This document shows, in pieces, positions 35,289 through 48,259 of a stretch of 64,000 nt of DNA. Made by a program: the position numbers and the translations under genes. Origin of the DNA: Hordeum vulgare subsp. vulgare (Eukaryota > Streptophyta > Magnoliopsida > Poales > Poaceae); assembly GCF_904849725.1 (NCBI RefSeq), contig NC_058524.1, positions 490,613,763 through 490,677,762 of the forward strand, written 5' to 3'. The stretch's first letter is position 1; the number at the start of each line of letters is the position of its first letter. The notes below the pieces were generated by a model, which ran no database searches, was not told where the DNA came from, and saw nothing but the letters and a program-made list of their open reading frames with translations.

Positions 35289-36368
35289 GCATACCCAAGA
35301 TTAGATGCTTGAGTCTTCCTAGAATTTGACTTGGGTGCCATGGGCATCCCCGAGCTTAGGATATTTTCCTCTCCTTATTAATTCATCCATTGTGATAACA
35401 CCCAAAACTTGAAAACTTCAGCACACAAAACTCAAGAGAAAACTCGTGAGATCCGTTAGTAGGGTGGACGAACCATAAACATTGGGTATTGTTATAAATT
35501 TATTCATATTTTATTTTTGCATAATGTGTTGTATTCAAACTTTTCCACGACTTACAACCCTGATATAATCCATGGCATCATCAAAATAAGCAAACTATGC
35601 AAGCAGAAATAGAATTTGTCTAAAACAAAACAATCTGTAGTGATCCGCAAAGACATCCTACTTCTGTAACTCCAAAAATTATGAAACATGAGTACAACTT
35701 GAGGAATTTGTATAGAAATATTGTATAACAAATTCAGATAAAAAATATGTTCGAGTAAAAACAAATAAATTCAACACTGGACGCAAAATTTTCTCTTTTT
35801 TGCATTGTATCAATCCTACTCATCGTTCAAATCATCCCAAAGGCTTTACTTGGCACAAACACTAATTTAAACATAAAACACAATCATTACAGTAGCAATA
35901 ATCATGTTTACTCACATGAACATAAAGTAGAACAAGAAAAATAAGATAACTATTGGGTTGCCTCACAACAAGCTCTTACTTTATAGCCATGAAGATAGGC
36001 TTGGGATAATGATGATGCCCGCATGAAAAATGAGAATTGAAGCACAAAGGGAGCATCATATAGCATGTGAAAAACACATCTAAGTCTAACATACTTCCTA
36101 TGCATAGGAATTTTATAGGCATATAAATTATCAACATAAGTAATATCTAGCATAGGCAAATAGGGAAGCATTAACTAATTGAACATCGAGAGAGGTGAAG
36201 GAATAACATGAAAATTTCTATAACCATATTTTTACTCTCTCATAACAATAACATGTAGCATCATTTTCAAATTCAACAATATAGTATCATACAAAATATT
36301 TTCTCCATAACCCACATGCATAAAAGTTTTATAATCTTCCAAGATAGTGGGATTAACATCAACTAAAG
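35289..36368 (-). other. Internal sequence of the degenerate Gypsy element
   Basis: AT-rich; continues the host Gypsy internal domain right of the solo LTR. No convincing frame other than the broken ORF that follows. Confidence 0.5.
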
Positions 36369-37362
36369 TCATGACCTCTCCAATCCCACTTTTATAAGAA
36401 ATGCTATAAGATTGAACATTGAAATGTTATAAGATTGAACATTCTCCGAATGTGTAGGGTTACTTTTACCTAAAGTTGACACTCTTCCAAACCCACTTTC
36501 GATATTATTGCAAACATTATTATCAATAACATACTCATCATGAGGCTTAAATAAATTTTCAAGATCAAAACAAACATCATCACCCCAATCATGATCATTG
36601 CAATAAGTAGTGGAGATAACAAAATTATCATCCCCATGCTTGTCGCTTTGCATATCTTTAGCACGATTGACATTAATAGAAATTATAGTAACATCATTGC
36701 AATCATGCTTATTGGGTGCAATAGCAATAATTTCATTTTCAACATAAGGAACTATAGCAAGTTCATCTTCATAAGAATCATAAATATTAGCATTGTGGCC
36801 ATAAGAATAGCAAGCATCACGTTCATCAAGGGAGGATATTTCAATCAAATCAATGGAATCATAATTTTCTTCCAAAGTAGCAGACATTCTCTCAACAAAT
36901 TCTTTAACATAGGCATTAGGAGCATGTTTTCATAGAAATATTTAAGTATGGAAAAAAATTCCGATTTGTAGAGAGTAGCATCATACTTTTCAATCAAAGA
37001 AGCAACTTCACAAGCACCCTTAAAAGCAACAAAGTCTTCAATTTGTTTGATATCCTAGTAATTATAAACGTCCTTGGCATAGGAAGATGAGATTTCATTA
37101 TCATTAAACTCATATAGTTAGAGGAGGTGTTTTCAGTGTTCTTAGAGAAACAAGTAAAATCATAAATTTCACAGAGATTCCAAGCATAGCATAGCAAATA
37201 ATTTATTTGATTCCATAAGAGCTTACCCTTTTGAGACAATCGAGGATGCATAGAATGAGCATGCTCATCTAATGATTTTCCCTCAACTAAGCTAGTTGGG
37301 GTTTCTGCACAAGCACGAATGGATCGAAGTTGATCTAAGTAGAAAACTTTATGTGGATCCAT
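36369..37362 (-). pseudogene. Broken unknown ORF of a Triticeae Gypsy element
   Basis: On the minus strand a start at 37362 gives residues including LRSIRACAETPTSLVEGKSL and LLWNQINYLLCYAWNLCEIY. After frame breaks a second open part (36887-36369) gives an acidic protein with DEYVIDNNVCNNIESGFGR. I recognise these as parts of one uncharacterised protein found in several non-autonomous Triticeae Gypsy elements. It has no gag zinc knuckle or pol motif. The position right after the 5' LTR and primer site fits the first ORF of the element. Function unknown; this copy is disrupted. Confidence 0.6.
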
Positions 37363-37572
37363 AAGTCTTTATTTTCTATTTTTGTGTGATGACATGATTA
37401 TTGCAAGAAAACAAGTAAAGTAGGAAGGATAAATATGTTTGTATTTTTTATTTAATTTAGAAAGCAAAATATAACAGCATATAAAAAGTAGAACAAGTGA
37501 ATGATAATTTGTGAGAAGGTACTTGATAGGAAATTGATGATGCTCCTCCGCAACGGCGGCAGAAATCCTTCC

Positions 37573-39247
37573 TGATACTTGTGATCTGCGTTGGGGTTTT
37601 TCCTGAAGAGGAGGGGATGATGCAGCACAGTATAGATAATTATTTTCCCCTAGTGAGAACCAAGGTTATCGAACCAATAGGAGAACCATGCAATTTCCCG
37701 TATTTAGCGCCTACACACAAAGGAGCATACACTTGCACCCAACATGGGCAAGAGGGTTGTCAATCCCCTTAAACTTGCTACTTGCAAGCTATAAGTAGTG
37801 ATAGATAGATAGCTGAAGTATATTAAATATAAAAAATGAATGCAAATAATGAAATACATCGAGGTATTTAAATTTTTTGTAAATATATTTGTGAATAGGC
37901 CCGAGGGCCATAGTTTTTGCTAGAGGCTTCTCTCTCGTAGAAAGCATACGGTGGGTAAATAAATTACTGTTGGGAAATTGACGACAAAGCACATAGTTAT
38001 GCAATATTGATTCATGGCAATGATCATTAATTATAGGCATCACGTCCATAAGAAAGTAGATCGACTCCTACGTACATCTACTACTATTACTCCACCCATC
38101 GAACGCTATCCAGCATGCATCTAGAGTATTAAGTAAAACTGAGTAGTGCTTGGAAAACAATGACATGATATAGACAAGGAAAATCCAGTTAATATGAATC
38201 AAGCCCATCGTTTTATCCTTAGTGGGAGCAATACAAATACGTGTATTGTCCCCTACTTTGTCACTAGGATATAGAGCACCGCAAGATTGAACCCACTACA
38301 ATGCACCTATCTCATTGAAGATAGATCAATCTAGTTGGTCAAACCAAATCAATAGGTCAGAAAGAATTATGAAGCTATCATAATCATGCATATAAGAATT
38401 CGTAGAGGACTCAAATATATTTCATTAATAATCTCGACATAAACCAACAATTCATCGAATCCCAACAAACGCACCGCACAAAGTGATTACATGATATAGA
38501 CCACCGCGAGGATCGCGGAGATCATGGCAACGAAGAACATAGATAGATAGAGAGAGAGAGAGAGAGATTGGTACTAACTACATACCCGTAGGTTTATGGT
38601 GAACTACTCACACATCACGATGGGAGTAGCAAGGTTGATGTAGAGCCCCTCCGTGATTGATCCCCTCTGTGGCGGGTACCAGAACAGGGCTCCAGATGGG
38701 CACACGGTGGAACAAAGACTTGCAGCGGCGGAAAAAGTGTTTCAGGAGGCTCCTTAGGGTTTTGGGGATTAATGAGAAACTTTAGGACACAGTGGAACGT
38801 CGGAGGCCAAGAGAGGTGGCCCCAAGCCATGAGGGTGCGGCCACCCCCCCTGGGTGTATCCTGTTGTCTTGGAGTCATCTTGTGGGGCCTTTTGTTTTCT
38901 TTTGAAGCTTCCAAGTCCTTATTTTGTCCAGAAAAAATCATAGAAAAGTTTTGGCGTATTTGGACTTTGTTTGATACAATATTTCTGAAAAGCCAAAAAC
39001 ATGTAGAAAACAGCAACTAGCACTTGGCACTCGGTTAAAAGGTTAGTGTTCAAAAAATAAAAAACATCAATTATATGCCTAAAAATCATCCTAGAATGAT
39101 AATATAATACTCCCTCTGTCCCAAAATAACTGTCTCAACTTTGTACTAGCTCTAGTACAAAGTTATACTAAGCTTAAGACACTTATTTTGGGACGGGGGG
39201 AGTAGCATGGAACAATCAAAAATTATATATATGTTGCGGACACATCA
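37573..39247 (-). repeat. 5' LTR of the degenerate Gypsy element
   Basis: Starts TGATACTTGTGATCTGCG and ends GGACACATCA, giving the short inverted ends TGAT/ATCA. It is longer than its partner because a 93-bp Stowaway MITE sits at 39110-39202. A short GA-rich run occurs at about 38553-38567. Confidence 0.8.
39110..39202 (+). mobile_element. Stowaway MITE (93 bp)
   Basis: Terminal repeats CTCCCTCTGTCCCAAAATAA and the reverse of TTATTTTGGGACGGGGGGAG, flanked by TA on both sides. It sits in the Gypsy 5' LTR and is absent from the partner LTR. Same family, length and orientation as 55050-55142. Confidence 0.93.
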
Positions 39248-39504
39248 CTAGTGTGGGCTTAGGGAACGTCCACTACTGTTAAGTGGTCTCCACCTTGCCC
39301 CACGGGACAGGCCTTGCGAGCAGCGTGGGTTCCAACACCCATAGTGCAGCTAACGAGGTAGCATAAGCATGTGCCCTAGACCACACGCTACCGCTGTGGA
39401 TACATAGGGCGAGTTCGTGGGTCCCACTTAGCAACAGCGCAGACCGTAAACATCGCAGTACAGATACTATGCTTAGTAGTAGCGCGACCCGCGCTACTAC
39501 TAAG
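39248..39504. mobile_element. CACTA-like fragment with TAGTAGTAGCGCG hairpin
   Basis: 39472-39504 is a perfect 15-bp inverted repeat (CTTAGTAGTAGCGCG, 3-base loop). This hairpin is typical of subterminal regions of a Triticeae CACTA family. It may be the right-hand continuation of the CACTA that starts at 16008. Confidence 0.45.
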
Positions 39505-40343
39505 CCACTCTTATCCTCTCCATGTCTCTTATTCCTCACTCTCCCTCTCCTCACTCTCTCTCCCTCTCTCATCGTCGTGCGCGACCACTCCTCCTCCCTC
39601 CATCGCCACATTGTCGTTGTCACCGGCCTTAGTAAGCCTCTTTCCTCCTTGTCGTCCTCCTCCTTCTCCCTCCTCCCTCCTCCCTACTTTGTAGGTCTTC
39701 GTCGTAGATTTCCGCGGTGTGCCGCCAAGGGTTTGATGTTGGTGCATTCAGACAAACGAATGTGAGGCATTTAATAAAATGCAATGTTTTGACTTAGGTA
39801 GAAAACTAACATCATGATGCACACTTATGGACAAAAATTGAACGTGCTACAGGAAACTTACATCGCAAACATGGGCATCACTGGAAAGAGCAAAACTTGT
39901 ATAATAGCATGCATGTGAGTTCATCTCGATATATACCACGGGCAAAAAAATGTCCATGCTTGAACATGCAAGTTTTAACTATTTAAGGAAATGTACAGTA
40001 TGACGCACTTTTTAACAAAGAAAATGATGGCTTAACAGAGCCTATCATGCATGGAAATTCCACCACTGGCTAGTTTAGAGGAAGTAGATGGGTTTTCCTA
40101 TATAGATCATTTGCGTAGGATGATAATATCAATTATTATGGCCATTTGAAAATGCCTATTTGATGCAAGAAAACTCTACCACACCAGAGAAAGAAAGTGT
40201 TTGTCTCTGTTGTCATGTATGTGGTGCTATAGATGGCCATTGTCATTTTTTTGTACTATATCTTTGCATGGAAACTCTGAGTGGCCTATATTTTGCAGGA
40301 ATGTTGATTAATTTATGTTCTGGAAAATTCCATACACTCAATA
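39505..40343. other. Gene-free stretch between the Gypsy element and the complete LARD
   Basis: A pyrimidine-rich block (39520-39700, CTCTCTCC and CTCCTCC runs) is followed by AT-rich sequence. I see no gene or recognisable element. It ends at the LARD target duplication copy CAATA (40339-40343). Confidence 0.4.
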
Positions 40344-43300
40344 AGTGACAGCCCGATGCCGACGTTCCAGAAGATTCCCCCTTTATTCCGTTTTCGTCGT
40401 GTGTCTATTTTCTTTTGTTGCATCATCATCGCATCATTCGCATCATCTGCATTGCATCGGCATCTCTGTTGCCGCCAGTTTTCAAACTTGCATCCGTTGT
40501 TAGTTACCGGTTCTCATCGTTATCCGTTCTGAGCCCGACCGCACACACACGCGCCCGCGGCACCGTCGTAACCCTGTTTTTAAAGTGTGCGTAAAACTTT
40601 CTCTGATTGGGATGAGATTTGACGTGCGGTGTTAATTTAATATAGCTAGGCCGCCTGTCGAATTTCGTCGCGATCGGAGTTTGTCTGGTACCCGAACGGT
40701 GGACCGTAGCGGCACCGTATTCGGTCTACCGTCGGACGTCTGTCGGTGTTTTAAAATTCGTTGCCGCGCCGCCCGTTCTCCCTCTCGTCTCCGGATATCC
40801 ACTCTACACGGTCTCGTAACCATTCCCACATTCGGAATCGTTCGAATCCGACCGCACGGTTGGATCCGGAACGCGATTCCGGTTAACCTAGCCCCCATTT
40901 TCCTCTATAAATACCCCCCCCCTGCATTTTAGAGAGCCTCCCTCTAATCCCTCCTTGTTTTCCGCGCCCACCTACCCCTAACCCTAAATCTTCCACCTCT
41001 CTCTCCTCCCCCAGCCGTCGGGCCCGCCCGAGCCCGCGCGCGGCCCGCCCGAAGCCCATCCGGCCGCCGCCCCACTCTCCCTGCGCCCGAGCTCCTCTCT
41101 CCCTACCCCGAGCACCCCTAGCCAGAGGTCGTCGCCGCCCCTCGCCGGTCGCCGCCTCCCCTGCCCTCGTCGGGGCCACCACTGGCCGGAGCGACGTCCG
41201 TCATCGCCCCGCCAGAAGCGCAGCCCCTCGTCCCGCGCCATGCCACCGGAACCGCGGCCGCCTCCCGTCGTCGCCCGCGCTGCTGCCTCCATCTCCCGCC
41301 GCCTTGCTGCCTTCCCCCCCCCCCCCCCGCCGCCGGCACCGCGCCGGCACTGCGCTCCCACCTCGAGCCAGGACGCCTACAACCCCTCCGGCCGAGAACC
41401 GCCGCCGACGCGCAGGATCGGGAGAGCATGCAGGTTCTGCTCGCCCCCGCGTTGACCAGCAGCGCTCCCCCACCGCGCTGGGCCGCGCCCCCAGGCCCAG
41501 CTGGCCTCGTCGGCCCGCCTCGCCTCCACCGCCCCAAGCCGGCCTGCCTCTCCTCCTGGGCCTTGGCCCCAAGGTGACCTCCTCCTCTGCCTGCCCAATC
41601 CCACGCCCTAGGCATCTCGTAGCTATTCTGCGCCACTGGTTTCGGCCCAATAGGTTTATTGGCGTATAACTTTTAATACGTGTATTGGATCGGGATGTGT
41701 AGCATATGGATTTTGTGTAGAATTCCGCGTAGATTTCGAATTTCTAACTTGCATAATTATTTGAGGCAGTTTGAAGTGATTAATGCATCGTTTTGCGTGC
41801 TGTTTCAATACGATCCATTCCGTAGTTATTTCTCGTGCGTGTCCGGATTGCCCGTATACCGTAGATTAAATGTCCATGTTTTAGGGACCATTTTTCCATG
41901 TATTTTAGAGCGGTCATTTGTATTTTTGTGTGTAGGGAATTGCCGCTAATTTATTTTCCCGCGTATAGGTTATTTTCTCGCATTTATGTGTGGCATTATT
42001 TTGTGTTGCAACCCCACATATTTTATATTTTTCTGTGCAATTAGTTTTAGCATTAGAGCAAGTTAGTTCGCGCGATATTTTGCCGTGATGCCTTTTTGTT
42101 TATTTCATAGGATTTATTCCGTGCTTCGTTTGAAGGAGTTGTCAACTAGGGAGTTCTTGTTTGATGTTTTGTCTAGCCCCCAGTATTTTTGGTTGCAATA
42201 GAAATGCTTGTTTACGTGTGGTTTTCTTGCTCTCAAGTTGCTAGAAATAGTGCTGATTTGGAGGTGCTGAAATATTTCTGAGTCTGGAATCTGTTATATT
42301 TTGTTGTTGTCTTGTCTTGCTTGTATCTTATGATATGTAGCTCTTTTGAGGTTGGTCCAATGGAGTTAGTTGTAACCCTTGTGTTTCTATAGCATGCTGT
42401 GAATTTTCATGCCTTTTGGAGACATGTAGCTTAAGGTTTTGCTGCTGTCAATATAGCTTCAGATCGAAAACTGCACTTTCATGAGGTGTAATTTTCACTA
42501 AGTCTGAAATAGAGTGTGAGATGCCATTTTGTGTCTTCTTTCCCTAGTGATCCATGATGCCATGCTAGTTGTTGTTAGTTGTTTGTAGTAGTGCTTCTTG
42601 CCCTCTTTCGTTTCATGCCTTGCTTGAGTTTATCGGAGTTGTGTAGCCCGTAGTTGTGGGGCGTAGAAAATGCTATGTGGTTGATTTTGGCATATTGTAG
42701 AGATTTCTTGTTTTGCTCGTAGTTGTTGAACCGTAGCTCCGATTTGATCGTATCCTACATGAAACTTGCTTAGAATCTCGTGCAGTTTCATTTTCTCTTG
42801 CTGTTTGTATGTTTTGAAGTGCTCGTAGCCGTCGTTGCACACATATTGCATTCATGCCATCATATCTTGCGGTGCTTGTAACTTTTGATCCGTAGCTCCG
42901 TTGGAGATGATCTCTATGTGTAGATTGCTTGAAATGACGCGTAGAATCACGAGAACCTATTTTCTTTGCTGTTTAATGACTAATTAAATGTGTTAACTCA
43001 GATCTGGACAGAATTGTAAATTAACATGTGAGGTCGTCTTAAAGATGCTATATGTCATTTCTGACCTCATTTCAAATGCCTAAATAGTTACTTTAATTAC
43101 GCTTCACCTCTTGCCATGTTTAACCACATTTAATATTGCCGTGTACCTAATCGGGATAGAACTAAATAAATAACGTGGAGTTTCGTCAATATGCAACTCG
43201 TTGCATATTGAACTTCACTTAATGTGTAGTGTTTGTTTGTCGTGAATTGCCATGCCGTGTCTTGCATGCGTTCAGCTGCTCATGCATCATTTGTGTTGTG

Positions 43301-45113
43301 CATCATGTGGTGAATATCGTGTGTTGATACTTGTTCCGGTTTTCCCCGTCTCGATAGAGTTCCGCAGCGTGCCGGATTGTGAGGATCCGTTCGACTACAT
43401 CGGTTCGTCTGCTTCACGGAGGCATTCTTCTTCCAAGCGGGATCTCAGGCAAGATGACCATTTCCCCAGATACCATAACTATCATTGCCATGCTAGTTTA
43501 TCGCTTCTATCGTTTATGTCTCGTTGCCTACCACTTGTTAAATATCAGCCGCTCAACAATGCCATGAAACCTTCAACCTGTTCGACCTAGCAAAGCACTG
43601 ATTGGCTATGTTACTGCTTGCTTAACCTTGTTGTTAGCGTTGCTAGTTGCAGGTGTAGTTGCTTCCATGTGATAACATGGGTTCCTTGTCATATCACCAT
43701 ATTAATGCAATTTAATTTAATGCACATATATACTTGGTAAAAGGTGGAAGGCTCGGCCTTTCTAGCCCGGTGTTTTGTTCCACCTTTGCCCCCTTAGTTT
43801 CGGCTACCGGTGTTATGTTCCGTAAACAAGCACTCCTAACACGAACGGGGTTGTTATGGGGACCCCCTTGATAATTCGTTTTAGATTAAAGCTGGTCTGG
43901 CAGGGCCCAACTTTGCTACTACATTTGCCTAATAACTAATGAACTGCATAGGGAGTAATTAACCCGAGGAAATTTAATCAACCCCCGGGCCAGTGCTCCT
44001 CATGAGTGTTGGTCCAGCCACCTAGCAGTCGGCGATGCCAACACGGGGCAACTCGAGGTTTGGTTCCCGTCCACTTTGCATAGACGGTGTGTCCTGAGAA
44101 CGAGATACGCGGCTCCTATCGGGTTGTCGACACATCGGGTGGCCTTGCTGGATTAGTTTTACCTTTGACGAGATATCTTGTGCATCGGGATTCCGGTGAT
44201 GCTTTGGATAATCTCAGAGTTGAGGTTTTCCACTAGGGAATCCGACGAGATCGCGAGCTTCGTGATTCAGGATTTCTATGCGACTTGTGCTAATTTGTGA
44301 TGGACTAGTTGGAGCACCCCTGCCGGGTTAAATATTTTCGGAAAGCCGTGCCCACGGTTATGTGGCAACGTGGAAGCTTTGTTTAACACTGGTTCTAGAT
44401 AACTTGAAGTTAATTAATTAAAATATGCCAACTGTGTGCGTAACCGTGATTGTCTCTTTCGTGAGTTCCTTCTCCGATCGAGTACATGGTGGGGTTATGT
44501 CTGACGTAGGTAGGTGTTCAGGATCATTCATTTGATCATCAGTAGTTCACGTCCGTTATGCGTAGATCATCCCCCTCTTATTTCTTGAACTCGTAGGTTA
44601 GCCACCATATATATGCTTAGCCGCTGCTGCAACCTCACCACTTAACCATGCCTCACCCATTAAGCTTTGCTAGTCTTGATACCTTTGGAAATGAGATTGC
44701 TGAGTCCCCTGTGGCTCATAGATTACTACAACACCAGTTGCAGGTACAGGTAAAGGTTACTTGATGCGAGCGCGTTGATTGTTCATTTGGAGTTGCTTCT
44801 TCTTCTTCTTCGTCATCGATCTAGGATGGGTTCCAGGCCGGCAGCCTGGGATAGCAAGGATGGACGTCGTTCTTCTTTTGTCGTTTATTTTCATCCGTAG
44901 TCGGACCCTGCTCTTACTCTTGATGAATATGTAATGTACTGATGTGACTCTGATGTAGCTTGTGGCGAGTGTAAGCCAATTCTATATATATCTCTTCTTT
45001 TCAGTACATGTACTTGTAATGATATCCATTCTTGCGACACGACGAGATGCGCTTCTATCCCTGACGAGGCCTTTGTGCCAAATTGAGGATAGGGTCGCAT
45101 CTTGGGCGTGACA
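40344..45113 (+). repeat. LARD 5' LTR
   Basis: Starts AGTGACAGCCCG; the first base of the usual TGTGACAG is changed to A. Ends GGGCGTGACA. Relative to the 3' LTR it has a ~20-bp GC-rich duplication near 41035 and lacks about 44 bp near 41662. TATAAATA is at 40906-40913. Confidence 0.92.
40906..40913 (+). promoter_or_regulatory. LTR TATA box (LARD 5' LTR)
   Basis: TATAAATA followed by a C-tract and a GC-rich leader, conserved in all four LARD LTRs of the window (8595, 34706, 40906, 48823). Confidence 0.65.
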
Positions 45114-45130
45114 AGTTGGTATTAGAGAAG
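45114..45130 (+). other. LARD primer binding site (tRNA-iMet type, mutated)
   Basis: TGGTATTAGAGAAG follows the 5' LTR. The copy at 4342-4361 keeps the canonical TGGTATCAGAGC. Confidence 0.75.
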
Positions 45131-48100
45131 TACCGACCTAGGAGCCCCCTTGATTGTTCGAACTTGGCTGAGTCGAGTCTAGTGAAAAACTGCTTTGAGT
45201 CTAGTTATATATCGGAGAGTAGGATTCTTTTTTCTCCTCTACTATGCTCTGGTGAGGAATCTTGACGTAATAATATAATTCTCTTCTCTTCTCACTCAAA
45301 AAAATTAGGATCACGCGGATATTTTTGAAATCTATATGATGCCGATGTGACGGAGTTCTGTCTTGGTGCCTCCTATCTGCTTTGAGTTTCAGGGGAGTTG
45401 AGCTCCAGGGGATTCTTGAGCACATCGTTATCATTCAGATTTCTTAATATCTCAGAACGAAGGATGTTCTTAATTGCTTCAATACTAGTAGTGGCGAGAC
45501 AACCCGATGTCCCAAGTACTGGTGCAGATTGTTCGGGAGTACTGCCATACTTTGTATCGTTGTGATCACGAGGGTCTGTTGTAGAGGAAGGTCCGAGATT
45601 CTGGTTGTGTTGACGAATGTGATACAGGTGACGGGTTAGTATAGGAGTTGTGTGATTATTACTCCTTGTATCCGTGTACCAGATTGCATGACCAGTTATT
45701 TCGGGAATTCATAGGTGGGAATTCAAGTAGTTACTTATAGGACGATCTTCCAACAAATTCTTGTTGCTTCGATGTCAAGTGGTGATTTCAGATCTTTTCT
45801 AAGAGGTGTTCTCATATTTTTATGAGAGTATTAATTCTTTTGCTCTATCAATTGTCTTATCAATTCCTTTCAATCGGAGTCATCGTATCAATTCCATTCA
45901 ACCGGTGTGTTTCTCTCCAAGTTGTTTCAATCCTCTCCAATTTGTCAAGAGCATTCTTTTTTTCCATTCGGAGTTCATCTCATCTGTCCCAAGTTGTCTT
46001 TGTTTTTCCCCGCCCTCCTGCCCTTTTCTTCAGTGATTCAATTTTCATCCAAGAGTTTTCTTTTCATTGTGCTCCCGCTGTCTGTTCTTTTCTCTCTTAC
46101 CCGGTGAATCATTGTGAAGATTCTCAGGAGATTCGTGTCATATTTGTTCATTCTTATCATCCTTACCGGTGAATTTAATTCAGCTATCCGTGTTCATCAT
46201 ATCCTAATTATCCTTGTAATTCTCTTTCATGTTGGAGATTCTTTCATCCTATCTTGGTTATTCATTCCTCTCTTTCATCCGGTGCGTTGAAGATATCTCA
46301 GAGTTTCTTGTTTCAGATCTTTCATTATTTCGAGGTTCTCAACCTCATCTAGTTTTCATTTGTACCGGTGCAATATCCCTCTTCTAAGCAATCTTGTCAA
46401 CGGTGATTTCTTTGAGTGGTCCCATAACCCACAGGTTTTTCCCAGGATCTTATATGTCTCTTCTAATCTTTTCGGAGATCTTTAATTCTTTTCAACTATG
46501 ACGTAAGTATGAATTTCATCAGTCATATTCCTTCTTCAAGATCTATTTGAATTGATTCATTCTTTGGCTCAACATTTCATTCATCTTTATTCCGGAGTGT
46601 CTCAATAATTCTTGGTGTTGTTCTCCTCCTTATTCTCAGCTTGCTATCCGAAGGAGTGTTTCTCTCAATCTTGGTTCATTCTCTTGGATATTCGTCATTC
46701 CAGCTTTGCGCCATCATCTTAATTGTTGTCAATCATGAGTAAATCATTTCTCGTTATTCGGTGCATTTCTGAGTTGTTTTCATTCTCGATCCTCCGAAGG
46801 CCATCATTTCAGAAGATTCTTCGTTCTCAGCTTTCAGCTTTCTCCCTCAATTCTTCTCAATTGTTGTCTCTTCGCTCGTCTCTCGATTATCCGGTGCCTT
46901 GTTCAAGTTTTCTCTCAGCTGGCTTATGATCTCTTCGTTCTCTTGTGTCTCCATGCTTTCTTGATATTCCATTCAATTGTGAATTCTTACCGGTGCTTCC
47001 TTCAATTATGCTTCAAGTGGTGCTTATCTATCTCTCTCTTCAAGTTTCCTTCAAGAAGAATAAGTGGTATGCTAAATCCGTTGCTTGTCATCAATTAAAC
47101 TTGATGAAGGACTAGCATAACATAATTCTTATTCTTGTTAATAGTAATCTGAATTCTTCTTCCAGAGCGGCTCACGATATCAATTCCTTTTTCTCAAGTG
47201 TGCTTATCTTTTCTTTTCCGGAGTTTCAAGTTCTTTTAAGTATCTCTTTGTGAGGCTTCATCTAAATCCTGGCAAGGTCATAATCTTATTCTTTTCTACC
47301 TTCTTATTGTTGCTTCATTCATTTGTATACGGAGGTCCTTCATGGTGGTTCATCAAGGTTTCAATCCATTTTCAAGTCTTCTTCAAGATTCTTGTTGGAG
47401 AACCTCAAGTATCCTTTCTCTTGCATTTATATGTGCAATTGTTCTTCCTTTATCCTTTGAGGTGGTATTATATCATTCTTGTTAGTGTAGGAGCCTCGAA
47501 GATATTTCATTTCAAGAATGAGATAATTAAACCACCAATTCTATGATCATGAGATATTTTCAACCCATGATTTCTTCATTGAGCTATCTTCATTTGGATT
47601 TCACCTAAAGCTTTTCCTATGGTTTGTTGCTATTATGGTACTTGTCATTTGCCCAAGTTCTCAAGGTATCCTCTTGGTGTAAGAAGTGTTCATATCTTGT
47701 TTCTCCCAATCAATCCTTGTTTCTGTTAGTGGCTGGTTGTCACTTCATTAGTTTGAAAAGCTTTCCATAAGCCCACTTCTATCTTCTTCTTTTCATTGTT
47801 GTTTGTCCAACAACTCCGTCCAATTCTTCTTGCAAGGATGCTTACCAAGTTCATTGGAGATAGTAGTTGTCATTTTTCTCTTCATTCTCTTCTTCCGTAT
47901 GAGCTAGTTCATATTCTCTTGTTCCGGAGGCATTGTGATGTTGCTCTTTGGGTCAATCATGTTATCCTATCAAGTTCATGGTGTTCCCTTGTTCTATTTA
48001 GTTGTTTGTTATGTATATTGTCTAATTCTTCCATCTTATCGAATTTTTTGTCCCATTTTCCTACCGAAGTGCTGCCGAAATTTTCCGTGAATTCTTGCTT

Positions 48101-48259
48101 CTTTCTCATATCATTCCTCATCTCTTTGCTACCTTCAGGGATCGTTGGTTTCACTGGTTTGTCAAAGAAGCGACTAAGTTCTTACCTCTTGTTCTTTCTC
48201 ATCCTCTCCCCCTTTCATTCTTGGATCTCGGGCGAGATCCTCTTGTAGTGTAGGAGAGT
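45114..48259 (+). other. LARD internal domain, non-coding
   Basis: Pyrimidine-rich sequence (TTC, CTTTC, TTCATTC runs) with no frame that matches retroelement proteins. A purine-richer stretch (GTAGTGTAGGAGAGT) precedes the 3' LTR as a weak polypurine tract. Compared with the copy at 2336-4362 it lacks about 272 bp at position 45758. Confidence 0.85.

Larger units (their letters stand above)
16125..39247 (-). mobile_element. Degenerate Gypsy LTR retrotransposon split by two insertions
   Basis: Two homologous LTRs (16125-17681 and 37573-39247) lie in the same orientation. The polypurine-like tract on the minus strand next to 17682 and a degenerate primer site at about 37545-37564 (GCCGCCGTTGCGG, close to the TGGCGCCGTTGCC type of many Triticeae Gypsy elements) put the 5' LTR on the right. 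Internal sequence survives at 17682-18215, 29879-31446 and 35289-37572, and only a broken unknown ORF is visible there. A chromovirus (18216-29878) and a solo LARD LTR (31447-35288) are nested inside. The flanking five bases (GTAGC and CTAGT) match at only three positions, consistent with an old insertion. It appears to lack gag and pol and so may have been non-autonomous. Confidence 0.78.

Noticed and set aside
41118..41669. ORFs of 120-172 residues on both strands
   Set aside because: Same GC-rich LTR block. The equivalent frames at 48903-49587 shift phase because of indels between the two LTRs, which would not happen in a selected gene.
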